Source: Salinicola corii (GTDB taxonomy: Bacteria; Pseudomonadota; Gammaproteobacteria; Pseudomonadales; Halomonadaceae). Taken from it: a stretch of 38,087 bases of DNA. Positions 1-9,161 of this stretch are shown here, piece by piece. A program made the position numbers and the translations under genes. A model generated the notes under the pieces. That model made no database searches and was not told the DNA's origin. It was given only the letters and a program-made list of their open reading frames with translations. The stretch lies in the NCBI RefSeq assembly GCF_008298015.1, contig NZ_VTPX01000022.1, forward strand, positions 1 through 38,087, read 5' to 3'. Each line of letters begins with the position of its first letter. Position 1 is the stretch's first letter.

Positions 1-373
1 CGAGCCAGGAAATCATCCAAGTGCTTGTCAGCACTTGCTTTCTTGGCCGCCGTAAGGAGTGGCGTATTTTAAGGATCCGGGCGAGGATGTCAACGTCTTT
101 TTTGTCGAATCCCGCTTGGCGTCGCATACTGCCGTCGGCGCCGATCCTTTCGAAGAAGCGGGAGCATCTTGCCTGCCTCCCTGCCTGGCGTCAACCGATT
201 ATTTCAATCAAATCAATCGCTTGGCTTTCTTCTTCACTGCTTCCGAGAACCTGTCTCGGCGGCAGCGGATGCGTACTTTACGATTCTCTCCGGCACTTGG
301 CAAGCCCTGGGAAATAAAAATCCTGAGATTTCGACTCCGCGTCATCAACCCGTCACCCAGATGTAGGTTTTCC
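1..373. other. Intergenic region with no recognisable gene
   Basis: I recognise no protein family in any frame here, and the short open frames have no convincing ribosome binding site. A perfect 7-bp hairpin (AAGTGCT, loop TGTC, AGCACTT) lies at 19-36, flanked by CCAAG and CTTGG. Just downstream of the prpD stop the minus strand carries a weak AAATC/GATTT stem followed by a T run (about 318-333), which might be a poor terminator for the prp operon. The stretch around 190-320 looks more AT-rich than the neighbouring genes. It could be a decayed gene or plain spacer. Confidence 0.4.
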
Positions 374-1858
374 CTAGATAGACCAGAGTTCCAGAAACGC
401 GTCGACCGGGATCGACTCGAGCCTTTCCTTATCTTCGTACAAGGCGAGGATCTGCTCACAGCGTTGTGCGGGAAAACGCGTTGCCAGGTTGTGTCGGAGC
501 TTTTCCTTGAGCTTTGGAATTCCCTCTTCCCGGCGGCGCCGATGCCCCAGGGGGTACTCCACTTCTACTCGTTCGGTCCGGGTTCCATCCTTGAAGAAGA
601 CCTGAACCGCATTGGCGATGGAGCGCTTGTCCGCTTGATGATATTCGCGGCTATAGCGCTCCTCTTCGACGACTTCCATCTTGTCGCGAAGAAGGTCGAT
701 GATCGGGTGAGCCCGATGGAAGCCATCCTCGTAATGCTCGGCAGTCAGGTTCCCGAACGCCAGCGGCACGGCAATCATGTATTGCAGGCAGTGGTCACGG
801 TCGGCCGGATTGGCGAGCTCGCCCACCTTGGAAATGATCCGTATGGCCGACTCATGCGTGGTCACGACGATTCTATCTATCTCATCCAGCCGATCCTTGA
901 CGTCGGCATGCAAGATCACCGCGGCCTCGGCAGCGGTCTGGGCGTGGAATTCCGCCGGGAAGCTGATCTTGAACAGCACGTTCTCCATCACGTATGTGCC
1001 GTAGGTCTGGGATACTCGAAAACGTCGCTCCGGGTCGGGCTTGATCGCCTGATCCTTGTTGGTCTTGCTGAACGAGACGTCGTAGAAGCCCCACTGAGGC
1101 GCGGTGAGCACGCCAGGGACACCCATCTCACCCCGCATGGCGATATCGGCCAGCCTCACCGCTCGGGACGTCGCGTCTCCTGCCGCCCAGCTCTTGCGTG
1201 ATCCGGCATTGGGTGCATGACGGTAGGTCCTGAGGCTCTGTCCGTCGACGAAGGCGTGCGACAGCGCCGAGAGTAGCTGCTCACGATTGGCTCCCATCAA
1301 CTTCGCCACGACTGCCGTCGACGCCACCTTGACCAGTACGACGTGGTCCAGCCCCACCCGATTGAACGAATTCTCCAACGCCAGGACACCCTGTATCTCA
1401 TGCGCCATGATCATCGCTTCGAGTACGTGACGCAGGGTCAATGGCCGCTCGCCTTTCGCCAGACGCTGCTGCGACAGATGGTCGGCGACGGCGAGAATAC
1501 CGCCGAGATTGTCAGAGGGGTGCCCCCACTCCGCTGCCAGCCAGGTATCGTTGTAGTCCAGCCACCGAATGATGCAGCCGATATCCCAGGCAGCTTTCAC
1601 CGGATCCAGTCGAAACTGCGTTCCCGGCACACGGGCCCCATTGGGAACGACCGTGCCCTCCACCAGCGGCCCCAGATGCTTGGTACATTCCGGGAAGCGC
1701 AGCGCCAGCAGTCCGCAACCGAGCGTATCCAGCAGACAGTGCCGGGCAGTATCCAGCGCCTCCCGACTGCCGACTCGATAGTCGAGCACGTAGTCCGCGA
1801 TGGCCTGGAGCTCCGGATCGTAGTCGGGGCGCTGGTTGAGATCGACATTGGCACTCAT
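374..1858 (-). CDS. prpD: 2-methylcitrate dehydratase PrpD
   Basis: This is a 494-residue MmgE/PrpD family protein (E. coli PrpD is about 483). In the methylcitrate cycle it dehydrates 2-methylcitrate to 2-methyl-cis-aconitate in the cytoplasm, without an iron-sulfur cluster. Family landmarks include WLDYNDTW near residue 100, the following EWGHPSDN segment, and AAGDATSRA further on. The ATG at 1858 is chosen because AAGGAA lies 6 bases upstream; the open frame continues further upstream into prpC without a better start. It is the last gene of regulator-prpB-prpC-prpD, 52 bases after the prpC stop. The presence of PrpD instead of the AcnD/PrpF pair defines the route used here. Identification is by sequence recognition and operon context. 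Confidence 0.95.
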   Translation of the reverse strand: MSANVDLNQRPDYDPELQAIADYVLDYRVGSREALDTARHCLLDTLGCGLLALRFPECTKHLGPLVEGTVVPNGARVPGTQFRLDPVKAAWDIGCIIRWLDYNDTWLAAEWGHPSDNLGGILAVADHLSQQRLAKGERPLTLRHVLEAMIMAHEIQGVLALENSFNRVGLDHVVLVKVASTAVVAKLMGANREQLLSALSHAFVDGQSLRTYRHAPNAGSRKSWAAGDATSRAVRLADIAMRGEMGVPGVLTAPQWGFYDVSFSKTNKDQAIKPDPERRFRVSQTYGTYVMENVLFKISFPAEFHAQTAAEAAVILHADVKDRLDEIDRIVVTTHESAIRIISKVGELANPADRDHCLQYMIAVPLAFGNLTAEHYEDGFHRAHPIIDLLRDKMEVVEEERYSREYHQADKRSIANAVQVFFKDGTRTERVEVEYPLGHRRRREEGIPKLKEKLRHNLATRFPAQRCEQILALYEDKERLESIPVDAFLELWSI

Positions 1859-1910
1859 GGCGTTTCCTTGAATTTGTTGCTCGTCAATGGACCGTGGCTC
1901 GGTGCCTGAA

Positions 1911-3035
1911 TTACCGACGCTGTTCGATCGGCACCCAATCGCGTCGTTCCGGACCGACGTAATCGGCACTGGGTCGGATGATGCGATTGTTGGCGCGCTG
2001 TTCGAAAACGTGCGCGCTCCACCCCGTCAAGCGGGAACAGACGAAGACCGGCGTGAACAATTTGGTGGGGATGCCCATGAAGTGATAGGCGCTGGCATGG
2101 TAGAAGTCGGCATTGGGGAAGAGCTTCTTCTCTCTCCACATGACCTCGTCGACACGCTCCGATACAGCATAGAGGTGATTGTCGCCGACATCGTCCGCCA
2201 GCTGTCTCGCCCACTGCTTGATGATCGCGTTACGGGGATCGGATTCGCGATAGATGGCGTGACCGAACCCCATGATCTTGTCCTTGCGCTCGAGCATCTC
2301 GAGCAGGCTGCGCTCCGCTTCGTCCGGCGTCGACCAGCGGCTGATCATCTCCATTGCCGCTTCGTTGGCCCCACCATGCAGTGGCCCTCGCAGTGACCCG
2401 ACCGCACCAGTAATGCAGCTGTGCAGATCCGACAATGTCGACGCGCAGACCCGTGCCGTGAAGGTCGAGGCGTTGAACTCATGCTCGGCATAGAGGATCA
2501 GCGAAACGTTCATCACTCGCGCATGCAGATCGGACGCCGGCTTGCCGTGCAACAGATGCAGAAAATGACCGCCGACGGAGACGTCGTCCGTCTCGGTCTC
2601 GATACGCTCGCCATGATGCGAATATCGGTACCAGTAGTTGAGAATCGACGGCATGACGGCCAGCAGCCGATCCGCATGCTGCTGCTGATCTTCCATACGC
2701 TGCTCGGTTTCCAGATTGCCGAGCATCGAGGTTCCGGTGCGCAACACATCCATTGGATGCGCATCCGATGGAATCTGCTCCAGCACTCTCTTCAGCGGTT
2801 CCGGCAGCGAGCGGGAACGCTGGAGGAAGGCAATGTAGTCATCCAACTGTGACTGATTGGGCAACTCTCCTTTCAGCAACAGATAGGCGACCTCCTCGAA
2901 GCGGGCGTTCTCGGCGAGTGCCTGAATGTCATAACCACGATAGGTGAGCCCCGAGCCGCTCTTGCCGACCGTACAGATCTCCGTCGAGCCTGCGCTCTGT
3001 CCTCGCAGTCCGGTGCTTTTGGGTCTTTCCGACAT
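1911..3035 (-). CDS. prpC: 2-methylcitrate synthase PrpC
   Basis: This is a 374-residue citrate synthase family enzyme. It condenses propionyl-CoA with oxaloacetate to give 2-methylcitrate, the entry step of the methylcitrate cycle. Citrate synthase motifs are visible: [12 protein letters not shown], the catalytic-histidine motif [14 protein letters not shown], and [11 protein letters not shown] leading into the C-terminal catalytic aspartate region. The length matches 2-methylcitrate synthases rather than the larger hexameric citrate synthases of about 430 residues. The ATG at 3035 has a GGAGGAG ribosome binding site 6-7 bases upstream. It sits 15 bases after the prpB stop, so it is very likely co-transcribed with prpB and prpD. 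Some PrpC enzymes also accept acetyl-CoA. Confidence 0.95.
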   Translation of the reverse strand: MSERPKSTGLRGQSAGSTEICTVGKSGSGLTYRGYDIQALAENARFEEVAYLLLKGELPNQSQLDDYIAFLQRSRSLPEPLKRVLEQIPSDAHPMDVLRTGTSMLGNLETEQRMEDQQQHADRLLAVMPSILNYWYRYSHHGERIETETDDVSVGGHFLHLLHGKPASDLHARVMNVSLILYAEHEFNASTFTARVCASTLSDLHSCITGAVGSLRGPLHGGANEAAMEMISRWSTPDEAERSLLEMLERKDKIMGFGHAIYRESDPRNAIIKQWARQLADDVGDNHLYAVSERVDEVMWREKKLFPNADFYHASAYHFMGIPTKLFTPVFVCSRLTGWSAHVFEQRANNRIIRPSADYVGPERRDWVPIEQRR

Positions 3036-3050
3036 GATGGTCTCCTCCGC

Positions 3051-3935
3051 TCATTCGCCGCCTTTCTTGAAAAGCGTATCCAGCTTGCGTTCGAAGGCGT
3101 GGTAATCGAGAAACTCGTAAAGCTCCTCTCGCGTCTGCATCGAATCGACGATGTCTCGCTGATGCCCTTTGGCGTGAATTTCCTGGTAGACCTTGAGTGC
3201 CGCCGCGCTCATCGCACGAAATGCCGACAACGGATAAAGCACCATGCGACAGCCGACCTCCCCCAACTCCTGCTGGGAGAACAAGGGCGTCGCGCCAAAC
3301 TCGGTGATATTGGCAAGAATTGGCGCATCGACCCCCTCACAAAAAGCCCGGTAATCGTCCAGGGTATGGACCGCCTCGGCGAAGATCGCGTCGGCACCGG
3401 CTTCGACGCAGGCATTGGCACGTTCGACGGCGGCCGCGAGCCCCTCTTTCTGGAAGGCATCGGTGCGTGCAATGAGGTAGAAATCCGCGTCGTGACGAGC
3501 ATCGGATGCCGCCTTGATGCGATCGACCATCTCCGCCTGGGAAACGATCTCCTTGTTGGGCCGATGTCCACAACGCTTCTGGGCCACCTGATCCTCGAGA
3601 TGGACGGCCGCCACGCCGGCCCGCTCCATCTCCTTGATCGTTCGTGCGATATTGAAAGCCCCGCCCCAACCGGTATCGATATCCACCAGCAGCGGCAGGT
3701 CACAGGCGCCAGTGATGCGGCGGGCATCTTCCACGACATCGTTGAGCGTGGTCATGCCCAGATCCGGCAGCCCGTAGGACGCATTGGCCACGCCACCGCC
3801 GGAGAGATAGAGCGCATGGTGCCCGACCGCCTTCGCCATCATCGCGCTGTAGGCGTTGATGGCACCGACGATGGGAAGCGGACGACGGGCGGCTAGCGCA
3901 GCCCGAAAGCGTGCACCGGGACTCGATGACGTCAT
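3051..3935 (-). CDS. prpB: 2-methylisocitrate lyase PrpB
   Basis: This 294-residue protein belongs to the isocitrate lyase/PEP mutase superfamily. It cleaves 2-methylisocitrate to pyruvate and succinate, the last step of propionate oxidation by the methylcitrate cycle. The signature KRCGH places the catalytic cysteine at residue 122. The metal and substrate loop DIDTGWGG lies at about 85-92 and LEDQ at about 113-116. Size agrees with E. coli PrpB (296). Its ATG overlaps the stop of the upstream GntR regulator gene by 4 bases (ATGA), so the two are translationally coupled. First enzyme gene of the prp operon. Confidence 0.96.
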   Translation of the reverse strand: MTSSSPGARFRAALAARRPLPIVGAINAYSAMMAKAVGHHALYLSGGGVANASYGLPDLGMTTLNDVVEDARRITGACDLPLLVDIDTGWGGAFNIARTIKEMERAGVAAVHLEDQVAQKRCGHRPNKEIVSQAEMVDRIKAASDARHDADFYLIARTDAFQKEGLAAAVERANACVEAGADAIFAEAVHTLDDYRAFCEGVDAPILANITEFGATPLFSQQELGEVGCRMVLYPLSAFRAMSAAALKVYQEIHAKGHQRDIVDSMQTREELYEFLDYHAFERKLDTLFKKGGE

Positions 3936-4678
3936 GATTCGATCCTTGAGGTGTGGGGAGAAGGCGCCGGCTCTTCCACCAGCGTTCGAGCGTAGTGGGC
4001 GGCAACGTTTTCGCGGGAAGCGCTGACGTGGCGACGCATCAGCAGTTCGGCGAGCTCGGCGTCACCCGCCTCGATCGCGTCGACGATGCGATGATGCTCG
4101 ACGAAGGCGCGTTGCGGCCGGGAGCCCTTGGCGCTGAACTGGGTACGATAGAGCCGCACCAGGTAGTAGAGGTCATCGCACAGCAGCGTCATCAGCATAC
4201 GATTGTGGCTGCCCTGCACGATGCGGTAATGGAAGTCGAGATCGCCTTCCCGCTGGTAGTAGGCCTCGCCACTGGCCAGGTCTTCCTGCCGTTCGTGAAA
4301 GGCGAGAACGCCGCGCAGTCCCGCAATCTCCTCGGCCGTCATCGAAGTCGCCGCCAGCCTCGCCGCCATGCTCTCCAGCGCCTCGCGCACATCGAACAGT
4401 TCCAGCAGCTCATCCATCGAAAGCTTGACGACACGGGCACCGACATGGGGCACGCGCTCGATCAGCCGATAGGTTTCCAGCCGACGCATCGCTTCCCGCA
4501 GGGGCCCACGGGAGATACCGTAATGGGAGGAGAGCTCCGGCTCTGTGATACGAGTACCGGGAGGCAGCTCGCCGCGGACGATTGCGCGCTGGAGCTGGTG
4601 AAAGACACGCTCGGCCAGCGTGCGAACCACCGGCAGCTCGGTATCGGCTTCGTGACTGTCAAAATGGGATTGGGACAT
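3932..4678 (-). CDS. GntR family (FCD) regulator of the prp operon
   Basis: This 248-residue regulator has an N-terminal winged helix of GntR type (about 18-85, with [20 protein letters not shown] as the recognition region). A C-terminal FCD ligand-binding domain follows (about 90-215, with FDVREALE and conserved histidines in [11 protein letters not shown] and [11 protein letters not shown] suited to a metal site). Its place as first gene of the operon, overlapping prpB by 4 bases, says it controls propionate catabolism; the effector is probably a methylcitrate-cycle intermediate, which is inference. An open frame runs 29 codons further upstream, but the ATG at 4678 is preferred because a strong promoter -10 element overlaps the upstream ATG. 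Two TTGTnnACAA palindromes upstream (4683-4692 and 4799-4810) are probable binding sites and suggest autoregulation. It is not the sigma54-type PrpR of enterobacteria. Confidence 0.9.
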   Translation of the reverse strand: MSQSHFDSHEADTELPVVRTLAERVFHQLQRAIVRGELPPGTRITEPELSSHYGISRGPLREAMRRLETYRLIERVPHVGARVVKLSMDELLELFDVREALESMAARLAATSMTAEEIAGLRGVLAFHERQEDLASGEAYYQREGDLDFHYRIVQGSHNRMLMTLLCDDLYYLVRLYRTQFSAKGSRPQRAFVEHHRIVDAIEAGDAELAELLMRRHVSASRENVAAHYARTLVEEPAPSPHTSRIES

Positions 4679-4682
4679 TAAG

Positions 4683-4692
4683 TTGTTAACAA
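4683..4692. promoter_or_regulatory. Candidate GntR operator 1 (TTGTTAACAA)
   Basis: A perfect 10-bp palindrome lies between the predicted transcription start (about 4702) and the regulator start codon (4678). It fits the TTGTnnACAA type of symmetric site used by many FCD-type GntR regulators. Placed at about +11 to +20, it could block transcription elongation or initiation. Binding is inferred. Confidence 0.5.
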
Positions 4693-4709
4693 TAAGAGGG
4701 CGTACTCCT

Positions 4710-4738
4710 ATCATAGGCGCGGCTTTTTTCTCGGGCAA
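4710..4738 (-). promoter_or_regulatory. Predicted sigma70 promoter of the prp operon
   Basis: On the minus strand TTGCCC (4738-4733) and TATGAT (4715-4710) are separated by exactly 17 bases. Transcription would start near 4702, giving a leader of about 25 bases before the regulator ATG at 4678. Confidence 0.65.
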
Positions 4739-4798
4739 CGTAAAATAACGCTCATGAAATGGCACTTTAGTCGAGAGACAATAAATGGGGACTTTGGA

Positions 4799-4810
4799 AT
4801 TGTCGACAAT
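4799..4810. promoter_or_regulatory. Candidate GntR operator 2 (ATTGTCGACAAT)
   Basis: A perfect 12-bp palindrome contains the same TTGTnnACAA frame as the site at 4683-4692. It lies about 60 bases upstream of the prp -35 element and about 205 bases upstream of pabB. It may be a second site for the prp regulator or may act on pabB. Confidence 0.4.
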
Positions 4811-5015
4811 ACAAGACTCCCCTTATCGTCTCCCAGCGCTGCTCCTCCCGCCCACGCGGCGTCTCGATGCCGGATATTGCCCGTTCGCGCAACACGTGGA
4901 GGGCTCGCTCATCACCACGGCTCCCGATAAACTTGCCGGCCGGCGTAAACTGCCCGCTACCCCAGGCGCGGCTATCGACGCCGGGTCGTCGTTCATTCGT
5001 CTGGAAAAGGTATTC

Positions 5016-6443
5016 ATGGCTGGCGCAAGACCCTGGCTCGAGATAGCCGACTTCCCCTATGCGCCCGATCCGGGCCCGCTCTTCGAGCGACTGCAGCAAC
5101 GTCCCGGTGCCGTGCTGTTGGACAGCGGCCGCCCTGACGCCCCGGGCGGCCGCTTCGACATCCTCAGCAGCGACCCGTTGGCGACACTGACCATCGGCGA
5201 CGGTCGAACTCGATGCCAGCCATCGATATCCCTGCCGGACGAACCATTCGCGGCCCAGCACGCCCTGCTGGACCATGCCGAAGCCGAGTGGCTGCCACGC
5301 CTGCCCGCCGCCCTTGCCGCACGGACCTCCAACCTGCCCTTTGTCGGTGGGCTGATCGGCCACTGGAGCTATTCACTGACCACGGCGCAAGACAAGAGCG
5401 ATCGCCCATCACGCCACATCGATCGTCGCCCGGGACCAAAGCTGCCCTCGGCCAGGCTCGGGCTCTACGACTGGGCGCTGATCCAGGATCACGAGGCACG
5501 GCGTACCTGGATGGTCGCGACCGCCGAACGCCGCCGGCAGGTGATGGAGTGGCTGAACGAAGCCGCGACGCCGGCTTCGCCGGACTTCACCCTGACCGGG
5601 GCCTTCGTTGGCGATATCGACCGCTCCGGCTACGCCAGACGCTTTCAGCGCGTCATCGACTATCTCCATGCTGGCGACTGCTACCAGATCAATCTGGCAC
5701 AGCGCTTCACCGCCCGTTTCAAGGGCAGTACCTGGCAAGCGTATCGCCACCTACGTCGCGCAACGCCCACGCCCTACGGTGGCTATCTCGCTTGGGATGA
5801 CAAGGCAATCCTGTCCCTGTCGCCCGAACGATTCATCGGCGTCGTCGATGGTCAGGTCGAGACCCGGCCGATCAAGGGTACTCGCCCTCGCGGGTCGACA
5901 CCCGATGAAGACCGGCGCCTGGCGATCGAGCTTCAGCAAAGCGACAAGGATCGTGCCGAGAACGTCATGATCGTGGACCTGCTGCGCAACGACCTGGGGC
6001 GCGTCTGCCGCCCAGGCAGCGTCACGGTCCCGCAGCTCTGCGGACTGGAGAGCTACGCCAACGTCCACCATCTGGTCAGCGTCGTGCGCGGTGAACTGGC
6101 TTCCCCCGCGACACCGCTGGATCTGCTGGCCGCCGCTTTTCCTGGTGGCTCGATCACCGGCGCGCCCAAACATCGTGCGATGCAGATCATCGAGGAGCTC
6201 GAACCCAGTCAGCGCAGCGTCTACTGCGGCAGCCTGGGCTATCTCGACCGACGTGGTCGACTGGACACCTCGATCGCGATACGCACCGTCGTCGCCGACG
6301 GCGACACCCTGCATATCTGGGGCGGTGGCGGACTGGTGGCGGATTCGGACGAGGAAGCCGAATACCGGGAGACACTCGCCAAGATCGAACGACTGATGCA
6401 GGCACTGACGGACCCTCATCAGGTCGAGAACGATTCCCAATAG
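5016..6443 (+). CDS. pabB: Aminodeoxychorismate synthase component I PabB
   Basis: This 475-residue chorismate-utilising enzyme converts chorismate plus ammonia to 4-amino-4-deoxychorismate, for p-aminobenzoate and folate synthesis. The motif PIKGTRPRG places the lysine characteristic of PabB at residue 287; anthranilate synthase TrpE has alanine in that position, so PabB is favoured. Other family motifs are AGDCYQINLAQR (about 219-230), DLLRNDLGRV, and the GGSITGAPK stretch near the C-terminus. The ATG at 5016 is chosen because AAAAGG lies just upstream and similarity begins there; the frame stays open back to 4785. An iron-type ABC transporter follows on the same strand after a few bases. 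The glutaminase partner PabA is not in this window. Confidence 0.93.
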   Translation: MAGARPWLEIADFPYAPDPGPLFERLQQRPGAVLLDSGRPDAPGGRFDILSSDPLATLTIGDGRTRCQPSISLPDEPFAAQHALLDHAEAEWLPRLPAALAARTSNLPFVGGLIGHWSYSLTTAQDKSDRPSRHIDRRPGPKLPSARLGLYDWALIQDHEARRTWMVATAERRRQVMEWLNEAATPASPDFTLTGAFVGDIDRSGYARRFQRVIDYLHAGDCYQINLAQRFTARFKGSTWQAYRHLRRATPTPYGGYLAWDDKAILSLSPERFIGVVDGQVETRPIKGTRPRGSTPDEDRRLAIELQQSDKDRAENVMIVDLLRNDLGRVCRPGSVTVPQLCGLESYANVHHLVSVVRGELASPATPLDLLAAAFPGGSITGAPKHRAMQIIEELEPSQRSVYCGSLGYLDRRGRLDTSIAIRTVVADGDTLHIWGGGGLVADSDEEAEYRETLAKIERLMQALTDPHQVENDSQ

Positions 6444-6450
6444 CATTCCA

Positions 6451-7575
6451 TTGGTTTACGCTGCCCGACGCCATCGCCAAACAACGAACCCTACCTTGAA
6501 AGCCACGACGATTTCATCCCGTGCCAAGACACCGGAAACCACGGTCCATCGCTACCTCGCCCGTCAGCGCCGCCAGTACTGGCTGATCGCGCTGACCGCG
6601 ATGGCCACGCTGGTCTCGCTGATGATCGATATCGCCACCGGGCCAGGCGCCTATCCGCTACTCGACGTGGTGGAGACGCTGGCGATGCCGTCGGAGGCTT
6701 CCCGCGTGCTGCAGGTCGTGGTCTGGGAGATCCGGCTGCCGGTCGCGACGATGGCCATCGTCGTCGGCGCCAGTCTTGCCGTCGCTGGCGCGGAAATGCA
6801 GACACTGCTCAACAACCCCCTCGCCGACCCCTTCACGCTGGGGATCTCTTCCGCGGCCAGCTTTGGGGCAGCGCTCGCCATCGTGCTTGGGTTCGGACTC
6901 CTGCCGGTCGCCGGCACGCTACTGCTGACCGCCAATGCCTTCGTCCTGGCCATGTTCGCCTCCCTTATGATCTGGGCGCTGAGCCGGCTGAAAGGCGTCA
7001 GCGTGCAGACGATGGTGCTGATGGGAATCGCGATCATGTTCTTCTTCAATGCCTTGTTGGGAATGCTTCAGTACGTCGCTTCCGCCGAGTCGCTACAGCA
7101 ACTGGTGTTCTGGTCGCTGGGCAGCTTGAACAAGGCAAGCTGGGGAAAAGTCGCGCTGGCAGCCCTGGCGCTGTTTGCCACCATGCCGATCTTTATCCGG
7201 GCCAGATGGCAATTGACCGCCCTGCGCCTGGGAGATATCCAGGCCAAGTCAATGGGCATCAATGTCGGGCGGCTGCGCTTGCGCATGTTGCTCTGCTGCG
7301 CGCTGCTTTCGGCGACAGCGGTCGCGTTCGTGGGGACCATCGGTTTCGTCGGGCTGGTCGGCCCGCACATCGCTCGCCTGGTGGTCGGTGAGGACCAACG
7401 CGTATTCCTGCCGATGTCCGCACTGACCGGCGCACTGATCCTCTCGTTGACCTCGATTCTCTCGAAGACGCTCATTCCCGGCATCCTGCTACCGATCGGC
7501 ATTCTGACGGCGCTGATCGGCTTGCCGTTCTTCGTGTCACTGATCCTGCGCTCGCGTAGGGAGATCTGGCGATGA
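6451..7575 (+). CDS. FecCD-family ABC transporter permease
   Basis: This is a polytopic inner-membrane permease of the BtuC/FecCD family (374 residues from the furthest start). The family imports iron-siderophores, haem or cobalamin. Family signatures include AGAEMQTLLNNPLADPFTLGIS, corresponding to the conserved G-x-x-x-Q-x-x-x-x-NPLA-P-x-x-LG region. GFVGLVGPHIARLVVG is the cytoplasmic loop that contacts the ATPase. About nine or ten hydrophobic segments are visible. The start is uncertain: there is no ATG before residue 51. TTG at 6451 or TTG at 6496 are possible, neither with a clear ribosome binding site. The gene overlaps the ATPase gene by 4 bases. No periplasmic binding protein or TonB receptor is adjacent, so the substrate cannot be assigned. 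Confidence 0.85.
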   Translation: MVYAARRHRQTTNPTLKATTISSRAKTPETTVHRYLARQRRQYWLIALTAMATLVSLMIDIATGPGAYPLLDVVETLAMPSEASRVLQVVVWEIRLPVATMAIVVGASLAVAGAEMQTLLNNPLADPFTLGISSAASFGAALAIVLGFGLLPVAGTLLLTANAFVLAMFASLMIWALSRLKGVSVQTMVLMGIAIMFFFNALLGMLQYVASAESLQQLVFWSLGSLNKASWGKVALAALALFATMPIFIRARWQLTALRLGDIQAKSMGINVGRLRLRMLLCCALLSATAVAFVGTIGFVGLVGPHIARLVVGEDQRVFLPMSALTGALILSLTSILSKTLIPGILLPIGILTALIGLPFFVSLILRSRREIWR

Positions 7576-8354
7576 ACCTGCGAATCGAGCGACTCGCCTG
7601 CTCGCTGGGAAAACGACGGATACTACACGATCTCTCCGGCCTGACCGCGAGGCCCGGCGAGATAACGGCACTGATCGGCCCCAACGGCGCGGGGAAATCG
7701 ACGTTGCTGAAGGCGATCGCCGGCATCGAGAGTGCCAGCGGGCGCATCCTCCTCGGCGAGGAGCGAATCGATGCGCTACCGATCGATCAACGCAGTCGAC
7801 GACTCTATTACCTCCCCCAGGACACCAGCACCCAGGCAGCACTGAGCGTCTTCGAGGCCGTTCTGCTCGCGCGCCGAACCCAGGTGGCCGAACCTGCCGC
7901 CACGGCCCTCTCGGCCGTCGAACGCGCGCTGAAATCCCTGGAGCTCGAACCACTCGCAGAGCGCGAACTGGTTACGCTGTCCGGAGGCCAACGCCAGCGC
8001 GTCGCCATCGCCCAGGCCATCGTGCGTCGCCCGGCACTGTTGATGCTCGACGAGCCGACCAGCGCACTGGACCTCCATCACCAGTTGCAGGTACTCGACT
8101 ACCTTCAGCGCTTGGCACGCCGGGAAGCGATGACCGTCGTTCTGGCCATTCACGACCTCAATCTGGCCGCGCGCTTCGCCGACCACCTCTGGGTCATAAA
8201 GGAGGGACGGCAGGTCGTCAGTGGAAAACCGGGAGAGGTGTTGACGCCAGCTCGCCTGCGGGAGATCTACGCCATCGATGCCCACGTCGACTGGCCACCG
8301 GATGCTCCACCGCGTATCACGCCCCTCTCGGCACTGCGCCCACTCGGCGTTTAA
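7572..8354 (+). CDS. Iron/cobalamin-type ABC transporter ATP-binding protein
   Basis: This 260-residue ATPase resembles the FepC/FecE/HmuV class that powers FecCD permeases. Walker A is GPNGAGKST (about residues 36-44), the ABC signature is LSGGQRQRVAIAQAI, Walker B is [12 protein letters not shown], and an H-loop histidine lies in VLAIHDLNLAARF. The ATG overlaps the permease stop as ATGA, showing translational coupling. Together with the permease it forms half of an importer; the binding protein must be encoded elsewhere. The ligand is probably a ferric chelate, haem or cobalamin, but nothing here decides which. Confidence 0.9.
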   Translation: MNLRIERLACSLGKRRILHDLSGLTARPGEITALIGPNGAGKSTLLKAIAGIESASGRILLGEERIDALPIDQRSRRLYYLPQDTSTQAALSVFEAVLLARRTQVAEPAATALSAVERALKSLELEPLAERELVTLSGGQRQRVAIAQAIVRRPALLMLDEPTSALDLHHQLQVLDYLQRLARREAMTVVLAIHDLNLAARFADHLWVIKEGRQVVSGKPGEVLTPARLREIYAIDAHVDWPPDAPPRITPLSALRPLGV

Positions 8355-8391
8355 TAATCAGATGGTCGATTCGTGCCACCATGTAGATAAT

Positions 8392-8415
8392 TTGGTTATA
8401 TATCAATCTAACCAA
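8392..8415. promoter_or_regulatory. Inverted repeat upstream of cysH
   Basis: Perfect 7-bp arms, TTGGTTA (8392-8398) and TAACCAA (8409-8415), flank an AT-rich 10-bp spacer. The element lies about 105 bases before the cysH start in a 166-base gap. Position and dyad symmetry suit a LysR-type activator site, CysB being the obvious candidate, but this is inference. Confidence 0.4.
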
Positions 8416-8520
8416 ACGGTATTGGTCCGCGCCTGGAGAGGGTTGATAAAGTGACAGTCATCCCACTTACCTCGTTGGGCCTCGTCGGTAACTCAGACGC
8501 GCCCTCCAAAGGAGTCACTC

Positions 8521-9141
8521 ATGGCGTTCGACCTCGATGCTCTCAATCGTGAAATCGGTCACGATCCTCTGGCCATTACCGAGTTCGCACTGGGGCTGGA
8601 TCAGAAGGCGATCTGCACCACCAATTTCCGCCCGTTCGAGGCCGTGATCCTGCACCTGGTCACTCGCGTTCGCCCCGACATCCCCATCGTCTGGATGGAC
8701 AGCGGCTACAACACACCTGCGACCTACCGCTTCGCCGAAGAGCTGACCAAGCGACTCGATCTCAACCTGACCATCTACCATCCGCACCGCTCTCGAGCCC
8801 ATCGGGAGTCCGTGGAGGGCCCGACCCCGGAGATCGACGATCCACGCCACGCGACGTTCACGGAAGAGGTAAAACTCGAGCCATTCCGTCGTGCGCTGGC
8901 AGAGACGGCGCCGGACATCTGGTTCACGGCGCTGCGGGCCGAAGACACCATGGAGCGTTCGCGCATGCAGCCGCTGTCACGCAACGCCGACGGCCTGCTC
9001 AAGGTAGCGCCAGTGCTGCACTGGACCGCCAAGCAGATGTACCAGTACCTGCAGCAGCACGACCTGCCCAACAATTTCGACTACTTCGACCCCACCAAGG
9101 TCGAGGAAAAGCGCGAGTGCGGGCTGCACCTGCAGCACTGA
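8521..9141 (+). CDS. cysH: Short, atypical PAPS reductase-family protein (CysH-like)
   Basis: This 206-residue protein matches the adenine nucleotide alpha hydrolase/PAPS reductase fold: DSGYNTPATYRFAEELT (60-76), WFTALRAEDTMERSR (134-148), and the C-terminal ECGLH with the catalytic cysteine at residue 200. PAPS reductase makes sulfite from phosphoadenylyl sulfate using thioredoxin. It is shorter than E. coli CysH (244) and lacks the family's DTHTTR-type segment before the final motif. The nucleotide loop reads ICTTNFRPFEA where SSSFG or SFSGAED is usual. No CC and CxxC pairs for an APS reductase iron-sulfur cluster are present. AAGGAG lies 7 bases before the ATG. Convergent CysB and a nearby thioredoxin gene support a sulfate-assimilation role. 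Confidence 0.8.
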   Translation: MAFDLDALNREIGHDPLAITEFALGLDQKAICTTNFRPFEAVILHLVTRVRPDIPIVWMDSGYNTPATYRFAEELTKRLDLNLTIYHPHRSRAHRESVEGPTPEIDDPRHATFTEEVKLEPFRRALAETAPDIWFTALRAEDTMERSRMQPLSRNADGLLKVAPVLHWTAKQMYQYLQQHDLPNNFDYFDPTKVEEKRECGLHLQH

Positions 9142-9161
9142 TTCGTATCGGAATGCAGTAC

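Larger units (their letters stand above)
4679..5015. other. Divergent intergenic region between the prp regulator and pabB
   Basis: About 340 bases separate the two divergent start codons. The half next to the regulator holds the prp promoter and two palindromes annotated separately. On the plus strand an open frame continuous with pabB runs back to 4785, but its first 77 codons do not resemble the family and no ribosome binding site supports the upstream starts. I see no other gene here. Confidence 0.5.

Noticed and set aside
21-317. 98-codon plus-strand frame at the left edge
   Set aside because: No resemblance to a known family, begins in a hairpin, and lacks a ribosome binding site.
59-1201. 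Plus-strand open frame of 380 codons
   Set aside because: Mostly antisense to prpD, whose protein family is clear; no family resemblance and no ribosome binding site.
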